From contig JACKMK010000001.1 in NCBI GenBank assembly GCA_024235395.1, forward strand, positions 806,001 to 870,000: a stretch of 64,000 nt of DNA, written 5' to 3'. The stretch comes from Chromatiaceae bacterium (GTDB lineage Bacteria > Pseudomonadota > Gammaproteobacteria > Chromatiales > Chromatiaceae). The notes below the pieces were generated by a model. That model searched no databases, was not told where the DNA came from, and saw only the letters and a program-made list of their open reading frames with translations. This document shows, piece by piece, positions 39,934 through 48,036 of the stretch. The position numbers were made by a program, and so were the translations under genes. Position 1 is the first letter of the stretch. Each line of letters starts with the position of its first letter.

Positions 39934-40284
39934 GTGAAAGCCAATACCGGCAAGACAGAACCCGTCGGCGACCCCGCTGCGCCGAGCCCCGGCGACGAAC
40001 GCCGCTGTGTACCGCGCTACGCGGTCGATACACGCTTGTTCGCCAGCATCGACGGGCGCACGGTACGCCTGCGCAACATCAGTCGACAGGGGGTGGCGAT
40101 TCATTGCGGAGGTCTGGAAGCCGGTTCTGCCCACCTGCTCGAGGTGCATCTCAACCGCCAACATATGGCGATCCCGATCGAGATCCTCGACTGCTCCGGC
40201 CCACAGCTCGCACATGCCCGGTTTCTGGAGCTATCGCCCTACATACGCCAGGCGATCTTCGACTACATCAACGAACTCGCCTGA
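39934..40284 (+). CDS. PilZ-domain c-di-GMP-binding protein
   Basis: The 116-residue protein has a short N-terminal tail, then ERRCVPRYAVDTRLFASIDG, which contains the RxxxR c-di-GMP motif, and RLRNISRQGVAIHCGG, which fits the (D/N)xSxxG second motif. The rest gives the beta-barrel and a C-terminal helix. Single PilZ proteins transmit c-di-GMP levels to pili, flagella or polysaccharide machinery. Start is GTG 39934. FimX (8168) is the other c-di-GMP receptor in the window. Confidence 0.88.
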   Translation: MKANTGKTEPVGDPAAPSPGDERRCVPRYAVDTRLFASIDGRTVRLRNISRQGVAIHCGGLEAGSAHLLEVHLNRQHMAIPIEILDCSGPQLAHARFLELSPYIRQAIFDYINELA

Positions 40285-40322
40285 CGCCTGGCGCCGCGCC
40301 GACTTTGCGCTAGTATCCAGGG

Positions 40323-40853
40323 ATGGTCAGTGCACCGCGAGCAGCCTTACACCGTGCAGTCCTTCTTGGCATCGCCCTGGTGATGTTGCCCTGCGCCGCA
40401 TTCGCGAGCCTGCGGGTATCGGGCGCAGCGGACTGGCGCAGTCACCGGCTGACCTGCCAGTATCCCATACAACTGGCATACGATTGTTCGATGTGGCAGG
40501 GCGCAACACGCCCGATTGCGGTCGGCAGATACCGAATGCATGTCGCCGCGGACCGAGACGGCAAGACGGTCCTGGTGATGCGGCTGCGCGTGCGACCCAG
40601 TCACAACGGTGGCGAATTCGCGGCTGGGGCCGATAGCGCATCGAACATGCCCACTTCGCGGGATGTTGTCGAATACCTGGGATCGACACTCGCCCGCCAG
40701 GGCATTCGCCTCGAGCGCATGCGCGAGGTCCTTGGCAATGGTCGGATCGACGGCTTTTTTCTGGATTTCTCTAGCAACGCCTACGACTATCTGCGTGGCC
40801 TGACAGTGCTGGAATCCGAGTATTGGATGCCGTCACCAACCGGGACCCATTGA
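40323..40853 (+). CDS. Exported protein of unknown function
   Basis: The 176-residue protein has a signal peptide (AVLLGIALVMLPCAAFA) and a mature domain with two cysteines (LTCQYPIQLAYDCSMWQG) that could form a disulfide, and a C-terminal FFLDFSSNAYDYLRGLTVLE segment. No family recognised. It is followed after 6 bases by the GIY-YIG gene. Confidence 0.7.
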   Translation: MVSAPRAALHRAVLLGIALVMLPCAAFASLRVSGAADWRSHRLTCQYPIQLAYDCSMWQGATRPIAVGRYRMHVAADRDGKTVLVMRLRVRPSHNGGEFAAGADSASNMPTSRDVVEYLGSTLARQGIRLERMREVLGNGRIDGFFLDFSSNAYDYLRGLTVLESEYWMPSPTGTH

Positions 40854-40859
40854 CTGCGC

Positions 40860-41123
40860 ATGTGGTATCTCTATCTGGTGCGCTGCGCCGACGGCGCTCT
40901 GTATACCGGCATAAGCACCGATGTCATGCGCCGTCTTGCGGAACACGCGGCCAATCGCGGGGCGCGCCGATTGCGCGGACGCGGGCCGCTGCAACTGGTG
41001 TACGTCCAGCCACTCGGCGGCCGCGGCATCGCACAGCGCGTCGAACGCCGCGTGAAACGCCTGAGCAGGGCGGACAAGGAAAGGCTGCTGCGCGGCGAAC
41101 TCGCCCTTCCGGTCACGGCTTAG
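40860..41123 (+). CDS. GIY-YIG nuclease-superfamily protein (UPF0213/YhbQ type)
   Basis: The 87-residue protein has the small GIY-YIG fold: WYLYLVRCADGALYTGISTD (the Tyr/Gly motif), RRLAEHAANRGARRLRGRGP with the catalytic Arg region, and LVYVQPLGGRGIAQRVERRV. Such single-domain proteins are predicted nucleases of unclear biological role. Its last 11 bases overlap the 3' end of the HIT gene on the other strand. Confidence 0.9.
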   Translation: MWYLYLVRCADGALYTGISTDVMRRLAEHAANRGARRLRGRGPLQLVYVQPLGGRGIAQRVERRVKRLSRADKERLLRGELALPVTA

Positions 41124-41547
41124 CGCGATCGACCGGATCGACACCGAACTCGGCACGCAGTATCTGCAAACGCTCGGCCAGCGGTCCCGGCAGGTAGGGA
41201 ATGCCGGGCGAGTGCCCCCATACCGGGCCTGGCCAGGCCGGGTCATCCTGAGCGCGGACCACATGATGCAGGTGCAGCTGTGGCACCAGGTTTCCGAGCG
41301 CCGCAATATTCAGTTTTTCACCGTCGAATATGCGCATCAGGCTGGCGCCGATGCGGCACGACTCGTCCAGCAGACCGACCCGGTCTTCCGAGGCGAGTTC
41401 GAAGATCTCGCGAACAGCCGGGCGGCGTGGCACGAGGATCACCCAGGGATAACGGCTGTCATCCGCCAGCAACACGCGCGACAGCGGCAGGTCGCCGATC
41501 AGATGGCTGTCGTCGGCCAGCCGCGGATGCAGCACGAAACCACTCAC
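41113..41547 (-). CDS. HIT-family nucleotide hydrolase
   Basis: The 144-residue protein has FVLHPRLADDSHLIGDLPLS, YPWVILVPRRPAVREIFEL, and the histidine triad NLVPQLHLHHVVRAQ (HxHxH type). HIT proteins hydrolyse or transfer nucleotidyl groups from dinucleotides or AMP conjugates. The GTG at 41547 is chosen because GGAGGG lies 6-12 bases upstream; the frame extends much further upstream without homology. The 3' end overlaps the GIY-YIG gene by 11 bases. Confidence 0.88.
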   Translation of the reverse strand: MSGFVLHPRLADDSHLIGDLPLSRVLLADDSRYPWVILVPRRPAVREIFELASEDRVGLLDESCRIGASLMRIFDGEKLNIAALGNLVPQLHLHHVVRAQDDPAWPGPVWGHSPGIPYLPGPLAERLQILRAEFGVDPVDRAKP

Positions 41548-41705
41548 CTTTCCCTCCGTCGATTCCCGGACAGCGACCGTTGACACGGTAAGATCTTGCG
41601 AACTCGCGGCCACACCGGTCAAGCATGCGCTGATGCGGCACTCCAGGATCCGCATCCACCGATGGACTAGACTTGTGCGGGTACCCAAGCAGCCGGAGAG
41701 AACCC

Positions 41706-41999
41706 ATGTCACCCAACGCAGAGGGGGTCTGCTGGTCCTGCGGTCACCGGCTGGCTGCGGTCGACTACCAGCGCGAGGGTGAGTGCCCCGCGTGTCGCAA
41801 ACAGACCCATGTATGTCGCAACTGTCGCTTCTACGAGCCGGGGCGGCCGAATGACTGCCAGGAACCGGTCGCCGATGCGGTAACCGAAAAGCAGCGGGCC
41901 AACTTTTGCGACTATTTTGATCCCAGCGACAAGGCCTTTCGGCCCGGCGCAGATCCCGAGGACCTGAAGGCGGCGGCCGAACAACTGTTTGATTTCTGA
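41706..41999 (+). CDS. Cysteine-rich zinc-ribbon protein
   Basis: The 97-residue protein has three CxxC units in a row: VCWSCGHRL, ECPACRKQT and VCRNCRFYEPG, then further single Cys residues (NDCQEP, NFCDYF) that could complete two zinc sites. Proteins of this type (DNA-binding-like or scaffold zinc ribbons) are widespread in gammaproteobacteria, with no assigned role. It lies 110 bases upstream of the FNR-regulated small membrane protein gene. Confidence 0.75.
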   Translation: MSPNAEGVCWSCGHRLAAVDYQREGECPACRKQTHVCRNCRFYEPGRPNDCQEPVADAVTEKQRANFCDYFDPSDKAFRPGADPEDLKAAAEQLFDF

Positions 42000-42043
42000 A
42001 TGATGACTGGCGAACAAATGCGTCGCTGGCAGTACCGCTTCTA

Positions 42044-42085
42044 CTGATCCAGATCAAGGTTAAGTAGCGAGACGGGTCGAAAAAT
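42044..42085 (+). promoter_or_regulatory. FNR/Anr-type promoter
   Basis: CTGATCCAGATCAA (42044-42057) matches the FNR consensus TTGAT-N4-ATCAA at nine of ten positions. A -10-like AAAAAT lies at 42080-42085, giving a start near 42092 and the box centred at about -41.5, the standard position for FNR activation. The next gene starts at 42111. Confidence 0.6.
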
Positions 42086-42110
42086 ACGCCCAGCCGAACA
42101 GGAGACCGCC

Positions 42111-42473
42111 GTGGATATTGCAAGTTTTCTTCTCTCGGTGGCGCTGGCCGCGCTGCTGCTTTATCTGCTGGTGCGCCTGCCACTCGCGATTCTCGGTAAC
42201 CTGCGCGCGGGCCATCGCTTCCGTCAGGGACTCGCCAGCACGCTCGGCAAACTGCGCCTGTCACGGATGTTGCGATACCTCGGAATAGACGAGGCCGCCT
42301 ATCTGCACAACCAACAAGCGCTCGATATTCGACAGCACATGGCGCGTTGCGACGCCTGCGATGCAAAGGAGCGCTGCGATCAGGTGCTGGCGGAGGAACC
42401 ACCGGCCGACAAGGAGTCGCTCGGTTTCTGCGCGAATATTGACGAACTCGACAATCTGCGGCAGTCCCGCTGA
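42111..42473 (+). CDS. DUF6455-like small membrane protein, probably FNR-activated
   Basis: The 120-residue protein has one N-terminal membrane helix (FLLSVALAALLLYLLVRLPL) and a cytoplasmic domain with MARCDACDAKERCDQ and LGFCANID. Four cysteines in a CxxC...C...C pattern match the DUF6455 family as I recall it and could bind metal or a cluster. Start is GTG 42111, preceded by AGGAGA. An FNR-type site upstream suggests expression under oxygen limitation. Confidence 0.72.
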   Translation: MDIASFLLSVALAALLLYLLVRLPLAILGNLRAGHRFRQGLASTLGKLRLSRMLRYLGIDEAAYLHNQQALDIRQHMARCDACDAKERCDQVLAEEPPADKESLGFCANIDELDNLRQSR

Positions 42474-42483
42474 CGGATGCCAG

Positions 42484-43203
42484 TCACGCGCTCCGCTGCG
42501 ATTGCCCGTCGAGCGCGGCACCCAGGCCCTCCAGCTGGCGCGCGGTGAGCGCCGACAGGGCCGATTCCGTTTCGATATAGAAATTGCGCACGAATTCCGT
42601 CGGGGCACCCTGGTGACGCAGTTGGTGCAGAAGCGTCGTCAGCTGGGTGCGTGCCGCGCTGACCTTGCCGACCGCTTCGAGCTGGCGCGCCTTGACCAGA
42701 TGATAGCGGGCCAAGGTCTCCGCCCGACGGTCGCCGAGTTCGCGGCGAAATATCGCCCGTACGTCCTGAGGGATGGGCTGCAATGTGGTTTCGCGCGCAA
42801 GCAGGACACGCAACGAATCGATTGCCGCGATCAACTGATGCAGTTGGCGTTCGTTGTCGATGGGCCCAACGCCGTTCGATCGCGTCGGTCCTTCCGATTC
42901 GAGGGCACTGCGCGCCGCCGCCACGCGCTCGCCTAGCTGCGGAAATCGACGGTGCAGACTGCCGACCTTATGCAGACGCGCCAGCACCTCGGCGCGCAGC
43001 GCGACCCGCAACTCGCGCGACAGGGGCACGCTGCGCAGGGTATCGAGCGCCCCCGCGATACGATTCAGCCCCGCCTCGAGGTCGTGCACCGCAACCCGCA
43101 CGAGCGCCAGGTAGGCTTGATATCGCGTCATCAACCCGGCCACCAACAATGCGGCCGCCAGCATACCCGCGACCGCGAGCGGTACTCCCCATTCTGCCAA
43201 CAT
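42484..43203 (-). CDS. Membrane-anchored helical protein, unknown function
   Basis: The 239-residue protein has an N-terminal membrane segment (VPLAVAGMLAAALLVAGLM) and a long, mostly helical, Arg/Leu/Ala-rich domain (for example RIAGALDTLRSVPLSRELRV and VGKVSAARTQLTTLLHQLRH). The composition suggests coiled coils. No family recognised. It converges with the DUF6455-like gene (10-base gap). Confidence 0.7.
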   Translation of the reverse strand: MLAEWGVPLAVAGMLAAALLVAGLMTRYQAYLALVRVAVHDLEAGLNRIAGALDTLRSVPLSRELRVALRAEVLARLHKVGSLHRRFPQLGERVAAARSALESEGPTRSNGVGPIDNERQLHQLIAAIDSLRVLLARETTLQPIPQDVRAIFRRELGDRRAETLARYHLVKARQLEAVGKVSAARTQLTTLLHQLRHQGAPTEFVRNFYIETESALSALTARQLEGLGAALDGQSQRSA

Positions 43204-43418
43204 CCCCGGCCGATCCCGTTTCGCCGCACCTGTTCGCGGTTATCGGCGACGGTCCTTGAAACCTGACGACGGGCCGCAGCGCGGGTGTCGACGGATTTTA
43301 CAGGCGCGACCGGAACAAATCGCCTATCATAAAATAAATCGTTGTTTTCGCAGTGCTAATCGAAGGCGGCAGGTTTATTGCACCGCTATTGTTCAGGTCC
43401 TAGCAACGGGGAAAGAGC

Positions 43419-43655
43419 ATGCCCAACAACAAAAAACTGTGGCTGTCCCCAACGGTGCTGCTGCCCATCGCAGCACCGGCGGTTGCCGCACCGATCGAGG
43501 GTGAACTCGGCAGCAACGCGGCGGCACTGCTCGTGCTGCTCGGTATCGGCGCCCTGCTGATGGGCCTGCGCAATCTGCGTGAACTGCGCCACAAACGGTT
43601 GATTCCGAGTCGCGAGTCGTCGACCGACGAAGGCGAACACGACGCGCCCCGCTGA
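43419..43655 (+). CDS. Small membrane protein with signal-like N-terminus
   Basis: The 78-residue protein has a signal-like N-terminus (KKLWLSPTVLLPIAAPAVAA), a second hydrophobic helix (AAALLVLLGIGALLMGL), and then an Arg-rich and acidic tail. The helix-plus-arginines pattern superficially resembles sorting tags such as PEP-CTERM, but the PEP-type motif is missing. GGGGAAAGAG precedes the ATG. Function unknown. Confidence 0.65.
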   Translation: MPNNKKLWLSPTVLLPIAAPAVAAPIEGELGSNAAALLVLLGIGALLMGLRNLRELRHKRLIPSRESSTDEGEHDAPR

Positions 43656-43753
43656 GCGCGGTCGGGCCAGGGCGTTTTCCCGACTATCCCGCGCCCGGGC
43701 CTGCGGCTACCCTTGGGTTAGTTGCGGGTTTTCACTGAGGGGCGCAGTCGTTT

Positions 43754-44155
43754 GTGAATCTGTTCGTGTACGCGGTGCTGGGGCTTTCCGCCACCTGGAT
43801 CGCCTATCTGCTTTACATGCATGTCGCGACACGCGCGGCCGAAGGACGCCCGGCGGAACCGCTGTTCAGTGTGTTCCCGGCGTTGGCCCAGGTATCCGGA
43901 CGGGCGCTGGTATATTGCTTCAGTCCACAGTGCGGACCCTGCAAACCCATGTCAAAGGAGGTCGACAACCTGGTGTCGAACGGTGCACCAGTGTTCAAAC
44001 TCGATGTGACACTGCATCCGCAGATCAGTCGCGAATTGGGTATACGCGCGACACCGACATTGATCGTCATCGAGGACGGCACGGTAGCGCGCATGGTGCT
44101 CGGCGCGAAGTCCGCCGGCTTCATGCAGCAACTGATCACCCCCGGGGCACATTGA
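43754..44155 (+). CDS. Membrane-anchored thioredoxin-like protein
   Basis: The 133-residue protein has one N-terminal membrane helix (FVYAVLGLSATWIAYLLYM), a short linker, and a thioredoxin domain with active site CFSPQCGPCKPMSKEV (CGPC) and cis-Pro region GIRATPTLIVIEDGTV. It is expected to act as a thiol-disulfide reductant on the periplasmic side or at the membrane. Start is GTG 43754. It is followed 40 bases later by the acyltransferase gene. Confidence 0.85.
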   Translation: MNLFVYAVLGLSATWIAYLLYMHVATRAAEGRPAEPLFSVFPALAQVSGRALVYCFSPQCGPCKPMSKEVDNLVSNGAPVFKLDVTLHPQISRELGIRATPTLIVIEDGTVARMVLGAKSAGFMQQLITPGAH

Positions 44156-44195
44156 CCACCGCAGGTATGCAGCCGACTGTCGCGTCCTAGATCCG

Positions 44196-44942
44196 ATGTT
44201 CGAGTCCATCGTACGCGCCCTCTGGTTGGTGCTGGGGTGGCTGGAGCTGGCGCTGTTCACCGCCCTGCTCTACCTGTTGAGCTTCCTGCCGAAGACCTGG
44301 CGTGGCGATTGGTACCGTACGCTGTTTCGGCGCTGGAGCCGTACCTGGGTCCACGCGCTCGGCGTGGACCTTCGATTGCACCACAAGAATATCCACCCGC
44401 TCCCCGCGCGTTTCATCCTGGTGGCGAACCACCCCTCGTCGTTCGAGGACATCGGCATCCCGGCGCTGTTCGACGTCGACAGTGTCGCCAAGGTGGAGGT
44501 GCGCGACTGGTGGCTGGTCGGCCGCATTGGCGCCGCCGCCGGGACGATCTTCGTGAAACGCGAGTCGCGTACGTCGCGCGCCGAGGCGGCCAAGTCCATC
44601 ATGCGCCATCTCGAAGCAGGCCGCAGCGTTGCCCTGTATCCCGAGGGCGGCATCAAGGGCCCCCGCCTGCAACCGGCGTTTCGATACGGGGCGTTCGACG
44701 CCTCGCTCAGGACCGGCGTACCGATCGTCCCGGTCTACCTGCACTACGAGGCACAGCACGATTTTCACTGGGGTCCGCACAGCCTGCTCAGAAACCTGCT
44801 GAATATCATGAACGCGACCAACAACCGCGCGAATTACTATCTGTTCGACGCGATCGATCCTCGGCTGTTTCATGACAAAATCAGCTATTGCAACCACGTC
44901 CACCAGTTGTACCAGCACTGGCAGGACCGCTACCTCGATTGA
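44196..44942 (+). CDS. PlsC-type 1-acylglycerol-3-phosphate acyltransferase family protein
   Basis: The 248-residue protein has an N-terminal membrane helix (ELALFTALLYLLSFLPKTW) and the acyltransferase motifs FILVANHPSSFEDIG (NHxxxxD), the motif II-like GTIFVKRESRTSRAEAAK, and YPEGGIKGPRLQPAF (EGG). It transfers acyl chains to lysophospholipid; whether it is the essential PlsC or a paralogue cannot be told. Confidence 0.88.
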   Translation: MFESIVRALWLVLGWLELALFTALLYLLSFLPKTWRGDWYRTLFRRWSRTWVHALGVDLRLHHKNIHPLPARFILVANHPSSFEDIGIPALFDVDSVAKVEVRDWWLVGRIGAAAGTIFVKRESRTSRAEAAKSIMRHLEAGRSVALYPEGGIKGPRLQPAFRYGAFDASLRTGVPIVPVYLHYEAQHDFHWGPHSLLRNLLNIMNATNNRANYYLFDAIDPRLFHDKISYCNHVHQLYQHWQDRYLD

Positions 44943-44961
44943 CCAACAGCGAGACGACCGA

Positions 44962-45378
44962 ATGTCCTTTCCCGACCCAGCAGCCGCCGAAGCGGCGTTC
45001 TATGCCGCGTTTCGCGACCTCGACCTCGACACGATGCGCTCCGTGTGGGTCGACTCGGACAACACCAGTTGCATCCATCCGGGCGGCGCCCTGCTGCAGG
45101 GCAGTGCCGCGATACTGGCCAGCTGGGAGGAGATCTTCCGCGACAGCCAGCCACCGCGCGTGGAACACCGCCTGATCCAGGCCAGCGCGGACGGCGGACT
45201 CGCCGTGCACACCGTGGAGGAAAACGTCAGCACCGGCACCGGAAATCGGCGCGCACTGATACTCGCGACCAACGTCTACGGCTATCTCGATGGGGGCTGG
45301 CGGATGTTGGCGCACCATGCCTCACTGCCATTGGTCGAATCCGCCGAAGGCGACTCGCGCCGCGCCTCTTTGCACTGA
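44962..45378 (+). CDS. SnoaL/NTF2-like domain protein
   Basis: The 138-residue protein has the cone-like NTF2 fold pattern: DPAAAEAAFYAAFRDLDLDT, then WVDSDNTSCIHPGGALLQG, ILASWEEIF, and a C-terminal NVYGYLDGGWRMLAHHASLP. This fits SnoaL-like proteins (DUF4440 type), which have varied or unknown roles. ATG 44962 is used; it begins 19 bases after the acyltransferase stop. A bidirectional terminator follows. Confidence 0.82.
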   Translation: MSFPDPAAAEAAFYAAFRDLDLDTMRSVWVDSDNTSCIHPGGALLQGSAAILASWEEIFRDSQPPRVEHRLIQASADGGLAVHTVEENVSTGTGNRRALILATNVYGYLDGGWRMLAHHASLPLVESAEGDSRRASLH

Positions 45379-45404
45379 TCGCACCCGGGCCGCGCGAAGC
45401 CAAC

Positions 45405-45432
45405 GAAAAACGGCGGACCGAGCCGCCGTTTT
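45405..45432. terminator. Bidirectional terminator between convergent genes
   Basis: A 6-bp GC stem (CGGCGG at 45411-45416 and CCGCCG at 45423-45428, extended by A-T pairs) is preceded by AAAAA and followed by TTTT, so it can terminate transcription from both sides. The stops of the flanking convergent genes are at 45378 and 45462. Confidence 0.8.
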
Positions 45433-45461
45433 CCACTCCCAACGGACGATTCCCGATCGCG

Positions 45462-45974
45462 TCACGGAAACGCAGGGATCTGTGCCTCCTGCCCCTTGGC
45501 CTGGGCCTCGGGATGATGGCTCATGATCAGATCGCGGATCTCACCGACCCGTCTGACCGGAACGTCGACCATCAGCAGGATCTGGCCACGATCGATGGCC
45601 GGCTGGAATCGCCGCAGACGCGAGTTGGGGATGCTCACCGCGATCATGCCCGACACCCAGGAGCCGATCATCGCGAACACCACGGCCAGTATCAGGATGC
45701 CGCCCAATCCGATCGAATCTCCCAATTGCGGATAAAACGACAGACCGACGCCGGCGAGCGCACCGGTGATGCCGCCGCTGACCAGGCCGATCCCGATCCC
45801 GTGCAGCAGGTCCGATCGCTGCAACAGGTTGGCGAGGTGCAGGCGCCCCATGTTGCTGCCGTCTCTGGCCAGGAAATGGATGTGCGCGTCTTCGATCTTC
45901 GCCAGCAACAGCTCTTTTTCGATGGTTTCTGCGGACCGCAGGTCCGGTACGACAAAGTACAACCGTCTACGCAT
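45462..45974 (-). CDS. DUF1269-like membrane protein
   Basis: The 170-residue protein starts MRRRLYFVVPDLRSAETIEK and continues KIEDAHIHFLARD, then two glycine-rich membrane helices (GIGIGLVSGGITGALAGVGL and IGLGGILILAVVFAMIGSWV) and a C-terminal ferredoxin-like segment QILLMVDVPVRRVGEIRDLI. This layout matches DUF1269, a family of unknown function. ATG 45974 is chosen, as in homologues the MRRRLYFV strand is N-terminal. Confidence 0.82.
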   Translation of the reverse strand: MRRRLYFVVPDLRSAETIEKELLLAKIEDAHIHFLARDGSNMGRLHLANLLQRSDLLHGIGIGLVSGGITGALAGVGLSFYPQLGDSIGLGGILILAVVFAMIGSWVSGMIAVSIPNSRLRRFQPAIDRGQILLMVDVPVRRVGEIRDLIMSHHPEAQAKGQEAQIPAFP

Positions 45975-46175
45975 TTTCAGTTGCCTCCTCCGTTGCCAGG
46001 TCTCCGCGGGCAGTGCCGGCCGGCGTCCCGCGACCGATCCCTCAAGTATAGAAAGCCCAAGAAAAATAGTAGGTTTTGATAAATTCTTTTGAACTGGAGC
46101 GGCGAAATCCGGACCATAGAGGTGAAGACTCATCACCTGTTTTTATGCGGCGGTGACGCCGTGGAGATTGCGACG

Positions 46176-47024
46176 ATGAAGAAGTTTCTGCTGATCGCGG
46201 CCGTCGTCCTGTTCACCGCCTGGCGACCTGCGCAGGCGGATGTCCTGGTGCTGGTGCACGGTTATCTCGGAACCGCACACAGCTGGGCTGAATCCGGCGC
46301 ACTGGGCCGATTGCAACAACGCGGTTACCAGCTGGTCGGGATTCTCGGCTACAGCCCGCAGGGCGTCCTGGTGCAACGCCTGCAAACCGGTACCAGCGAG
46401 CGCCCCATGTACGCCGTGAACCTGCCGTCGCAGGCGCCGGTCGTGATACAGGCCGACTGGCTGGCGGCGATGTTGCGCGAGGTACGCAAGCGCCATCCGG
46501 ACGAACCGATCAACCTTGCGGCCCACTCGGCCGGCGGCATCGTGGCGCGGATGATGCTGGTACGTCACGGTGCGCTCGGTGTGCAGCACCTGATCACGAT
46601 CGCCACGCCTCATTTCGGGACAGGACGGGCCATCCAGGCGCTCGAGGCGACCGACAGCAGCGGCATGTTCGGATTCATCAAGAGCTGGCTGGTCAGGCGC
46701 TACACCGGTGACGCCCTGTATGCGACCGCCAAGATCAGCCGCGGCCTGTTGCTCGACCTGACCCCGCCCACGCCGGGTAATCTGCTGTTCTGGCTGAACC
46801 AGCAGCCGCATCCGAAGATCCGCTACACGAGCATCATGCGGATCGGCACCTTCTACATGCCGGGCGACCACATGGTGCCGCCGATCAGTCAGGACCTGAA
46901 CCGGGTCCCGGCCCTGTACGGGCGCGTCAAGACCTACTCGATGGCCCAAGGTCACCTGTTGACGCCACAGGACGGCGACCTGATCGGCAACCTACTGGCC
47001 GCCCGCAAGCCGGCCGCCAAGTAG
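46176..47024 (+). CDS. Exported alpha/beta-hydrolase (lipase/esterase-like)
   Basis: The 282-residue protein has a signal peptide (MKKFLLIAAVVLFTAWRPAQ, cut after ADA region), an oxyanion strand VLVLVHGYLGTAHSW, the nucleophile elbow LAAHSAGGIVARMML (Ser in HSAGG), and late acidic/His candidates in MPGDHMVPP and MAQGHLLTPQ. It should hydrolyse an ester in the periplasm or outside; the substrate is unknown. The ATG at 46176 gives the signal peptide directly. Confidence 0.85.
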   Translation: MKKFLLIAAVVLFTAWRPAQADVLVLVHGYLGTAHSWAESGALGRLQQRGYQLVGILGYSPQGVLVQRLQTGTSERPMYAVNLPSQAPVVIQADWLAAMLREVRKRHPDEPINLAAHSAGGIVARMMLVRHGALGVQHLITIATPHFGTGRAIQALEATDSSGMFGFIKSWLVRRYTGDALYATAKISRGLLLDLTPPTPGNLLFWLNQQPHPKIRYTSIMRIGTFYMPGDHMVPPISQDLNRVPALYGRVKTYSMAQGHLLTPQDGDLIGNLLAARKPAAK

Positions 47025-47063
47025 TCCCGCTGTGCGGATGCAGGCTGGGCTAAGCTTTGCGGC

Positions 47064-47402
47064 ATGTTGGACGCCCTGCAACGCATCGAGACTTTGCTGC
47101 GCGCCTACGGCCACACCTACGAGGCGAACCTGGCGGCAATCGCCCAAACGCGGTTCGCGTGCGATCCGCTGGCCGGTTGTCGCGCGGTGAACAACGACGA
47201 ATGGTGGGACGACCAGCATTCGGTTGCGGCGATCGATCTGGCGATCGACGGCGGCTTCACGGCGCAGGCCCGCAGCGACGCCCAGACGCTGCGCGCCGCC
47301 CTCATCGAGGTGTACACCACGATGCTGGCATACGGCGAACGCCACCCGACCGGCGAACTCGAGGTGGCACAATTCCGCAAATGGATGGAATCGCATATCT
47401 GA
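47064..47402 (+). CDS. Small soluble protein of unknown function
   Basis: The 112-residue protein starts MLDALQRIETLLRAYGHTYE and contains DPLAGCRAVNNDEWWDDQHS and a helical C-terminal half (LRAALIEVYTTMLAYGERHP). No motif recognised. It follows the hydrolase gene by 39 bases. Confidence 0.6.
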   Translation: MLDALQRIETLLRAYGHTYEANLAAIAQTRFACDPLAGCRAVNNDEWWDDQHSVAAIDLAIDGGFTAQARSDAQTLRAALIEVYTTMLAYGERHPTGELEVAQFRKWMESHI

Positions 47403-47513
47403 GCGGCCGCGGACATAAGGTTCGGCGCGCTTTAGCCGACACATCGACAGGATACGGGTCGTACCGCACGGTGGTTCGGCCAGTGGCATCGGACGGATCG
47501 GAGGACTAGCCGG

Positions 47514-48020
47514 GTGGAATCATTCGACGTGTATTTTCTCGGCGAGATGCTGCCGGACGTGGACCCGGCCGAAGTCCGCGATGGCGTCGCGCGCCTGTTC
47601 AAGGTCGGCGGAGACGGGGTGGACCGCCTGTTCTCCGGTAAGCCCCTGCGCGTCAAACAGGGTGTCGACGCCGATACCGCAAGCCGTTATCGGGCAGCGT
47701 TTCGCGAGGTGGGCGCCCTGGTCCAGATCGTCGTCGGTGGCGCGCCCGCGCCGACCGCAAAAGCCGCGGCGGCGAAACGCCCGGCCGACGGCGCCCCTGC
47801 GGCACCGACGGCTGCAGCGGCCCCGGACGCGATCGGGGACGCCAGCCTGGCCGAACCGGGAGCGATCATCGACCATACCCCGCCGGTACCGCCGGCCGAC
47901 ATCGACACCAGCGGACTCGAGGCGCTTCCAGCGAACACAGGCAGCCTGGAAGACTGCCACATCGAAAAACCGCCGCATCCGATCCCGGACATCAGCCATA
48001 TGAAGCTGGTGGACGACTGA
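47514..48020 (+). CDS. Protein with conserved N-terminal DVYFLGEMLP domain, unknown function
   Basis: The 168-residue protein has an 75-residue N-terminal domain (FDVYFLGEMLPDVDPAEVRD, VARLFKVGGDGVDRLFSGKP, then YRAAFREVGALVQIVVGG) that occurs as a module before varied C-termini in proteobacteria. The remainder is Ala/Pro-rich and disordered, ending DISHMKLVDD. The start is GTG 47514, preceded by GGAGGA. The module's function is not known to me. Confidence 0.7.
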   Translation: MESFDVYFLGEMLPDVDPAEVRDGVARLFKVGGDGVDRLFSGKPLRVKQGVDADTASRYRAAFREVGALVQIVVGGAPAPTAKAAAAKRPADGAPAAPTAAAAPDAIGDASLAEPGAIIDHTPPVPPADIDTSGLEALPANTGSLEDCHIEKPPHPIPDISHMKLVDD

Positions 48021-48036
48021 GGAGCCGCGCCGGGTC

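Noticed and set aside
41548..42402. Upstream extension of the HIT gene frame on the minus strand
   Set aside because: It runs through two plus-strand genes, lacks homology and has low-complexity Arg/Pro content; the GTG at 41547 has a good ribosome-binding site.
43419..43655. PEP-CTERM-type sorting substrate
   Set aside because: The helix plus arginines fits, but no PEP-like triplet precedes it and no exosortase gene is nearby.
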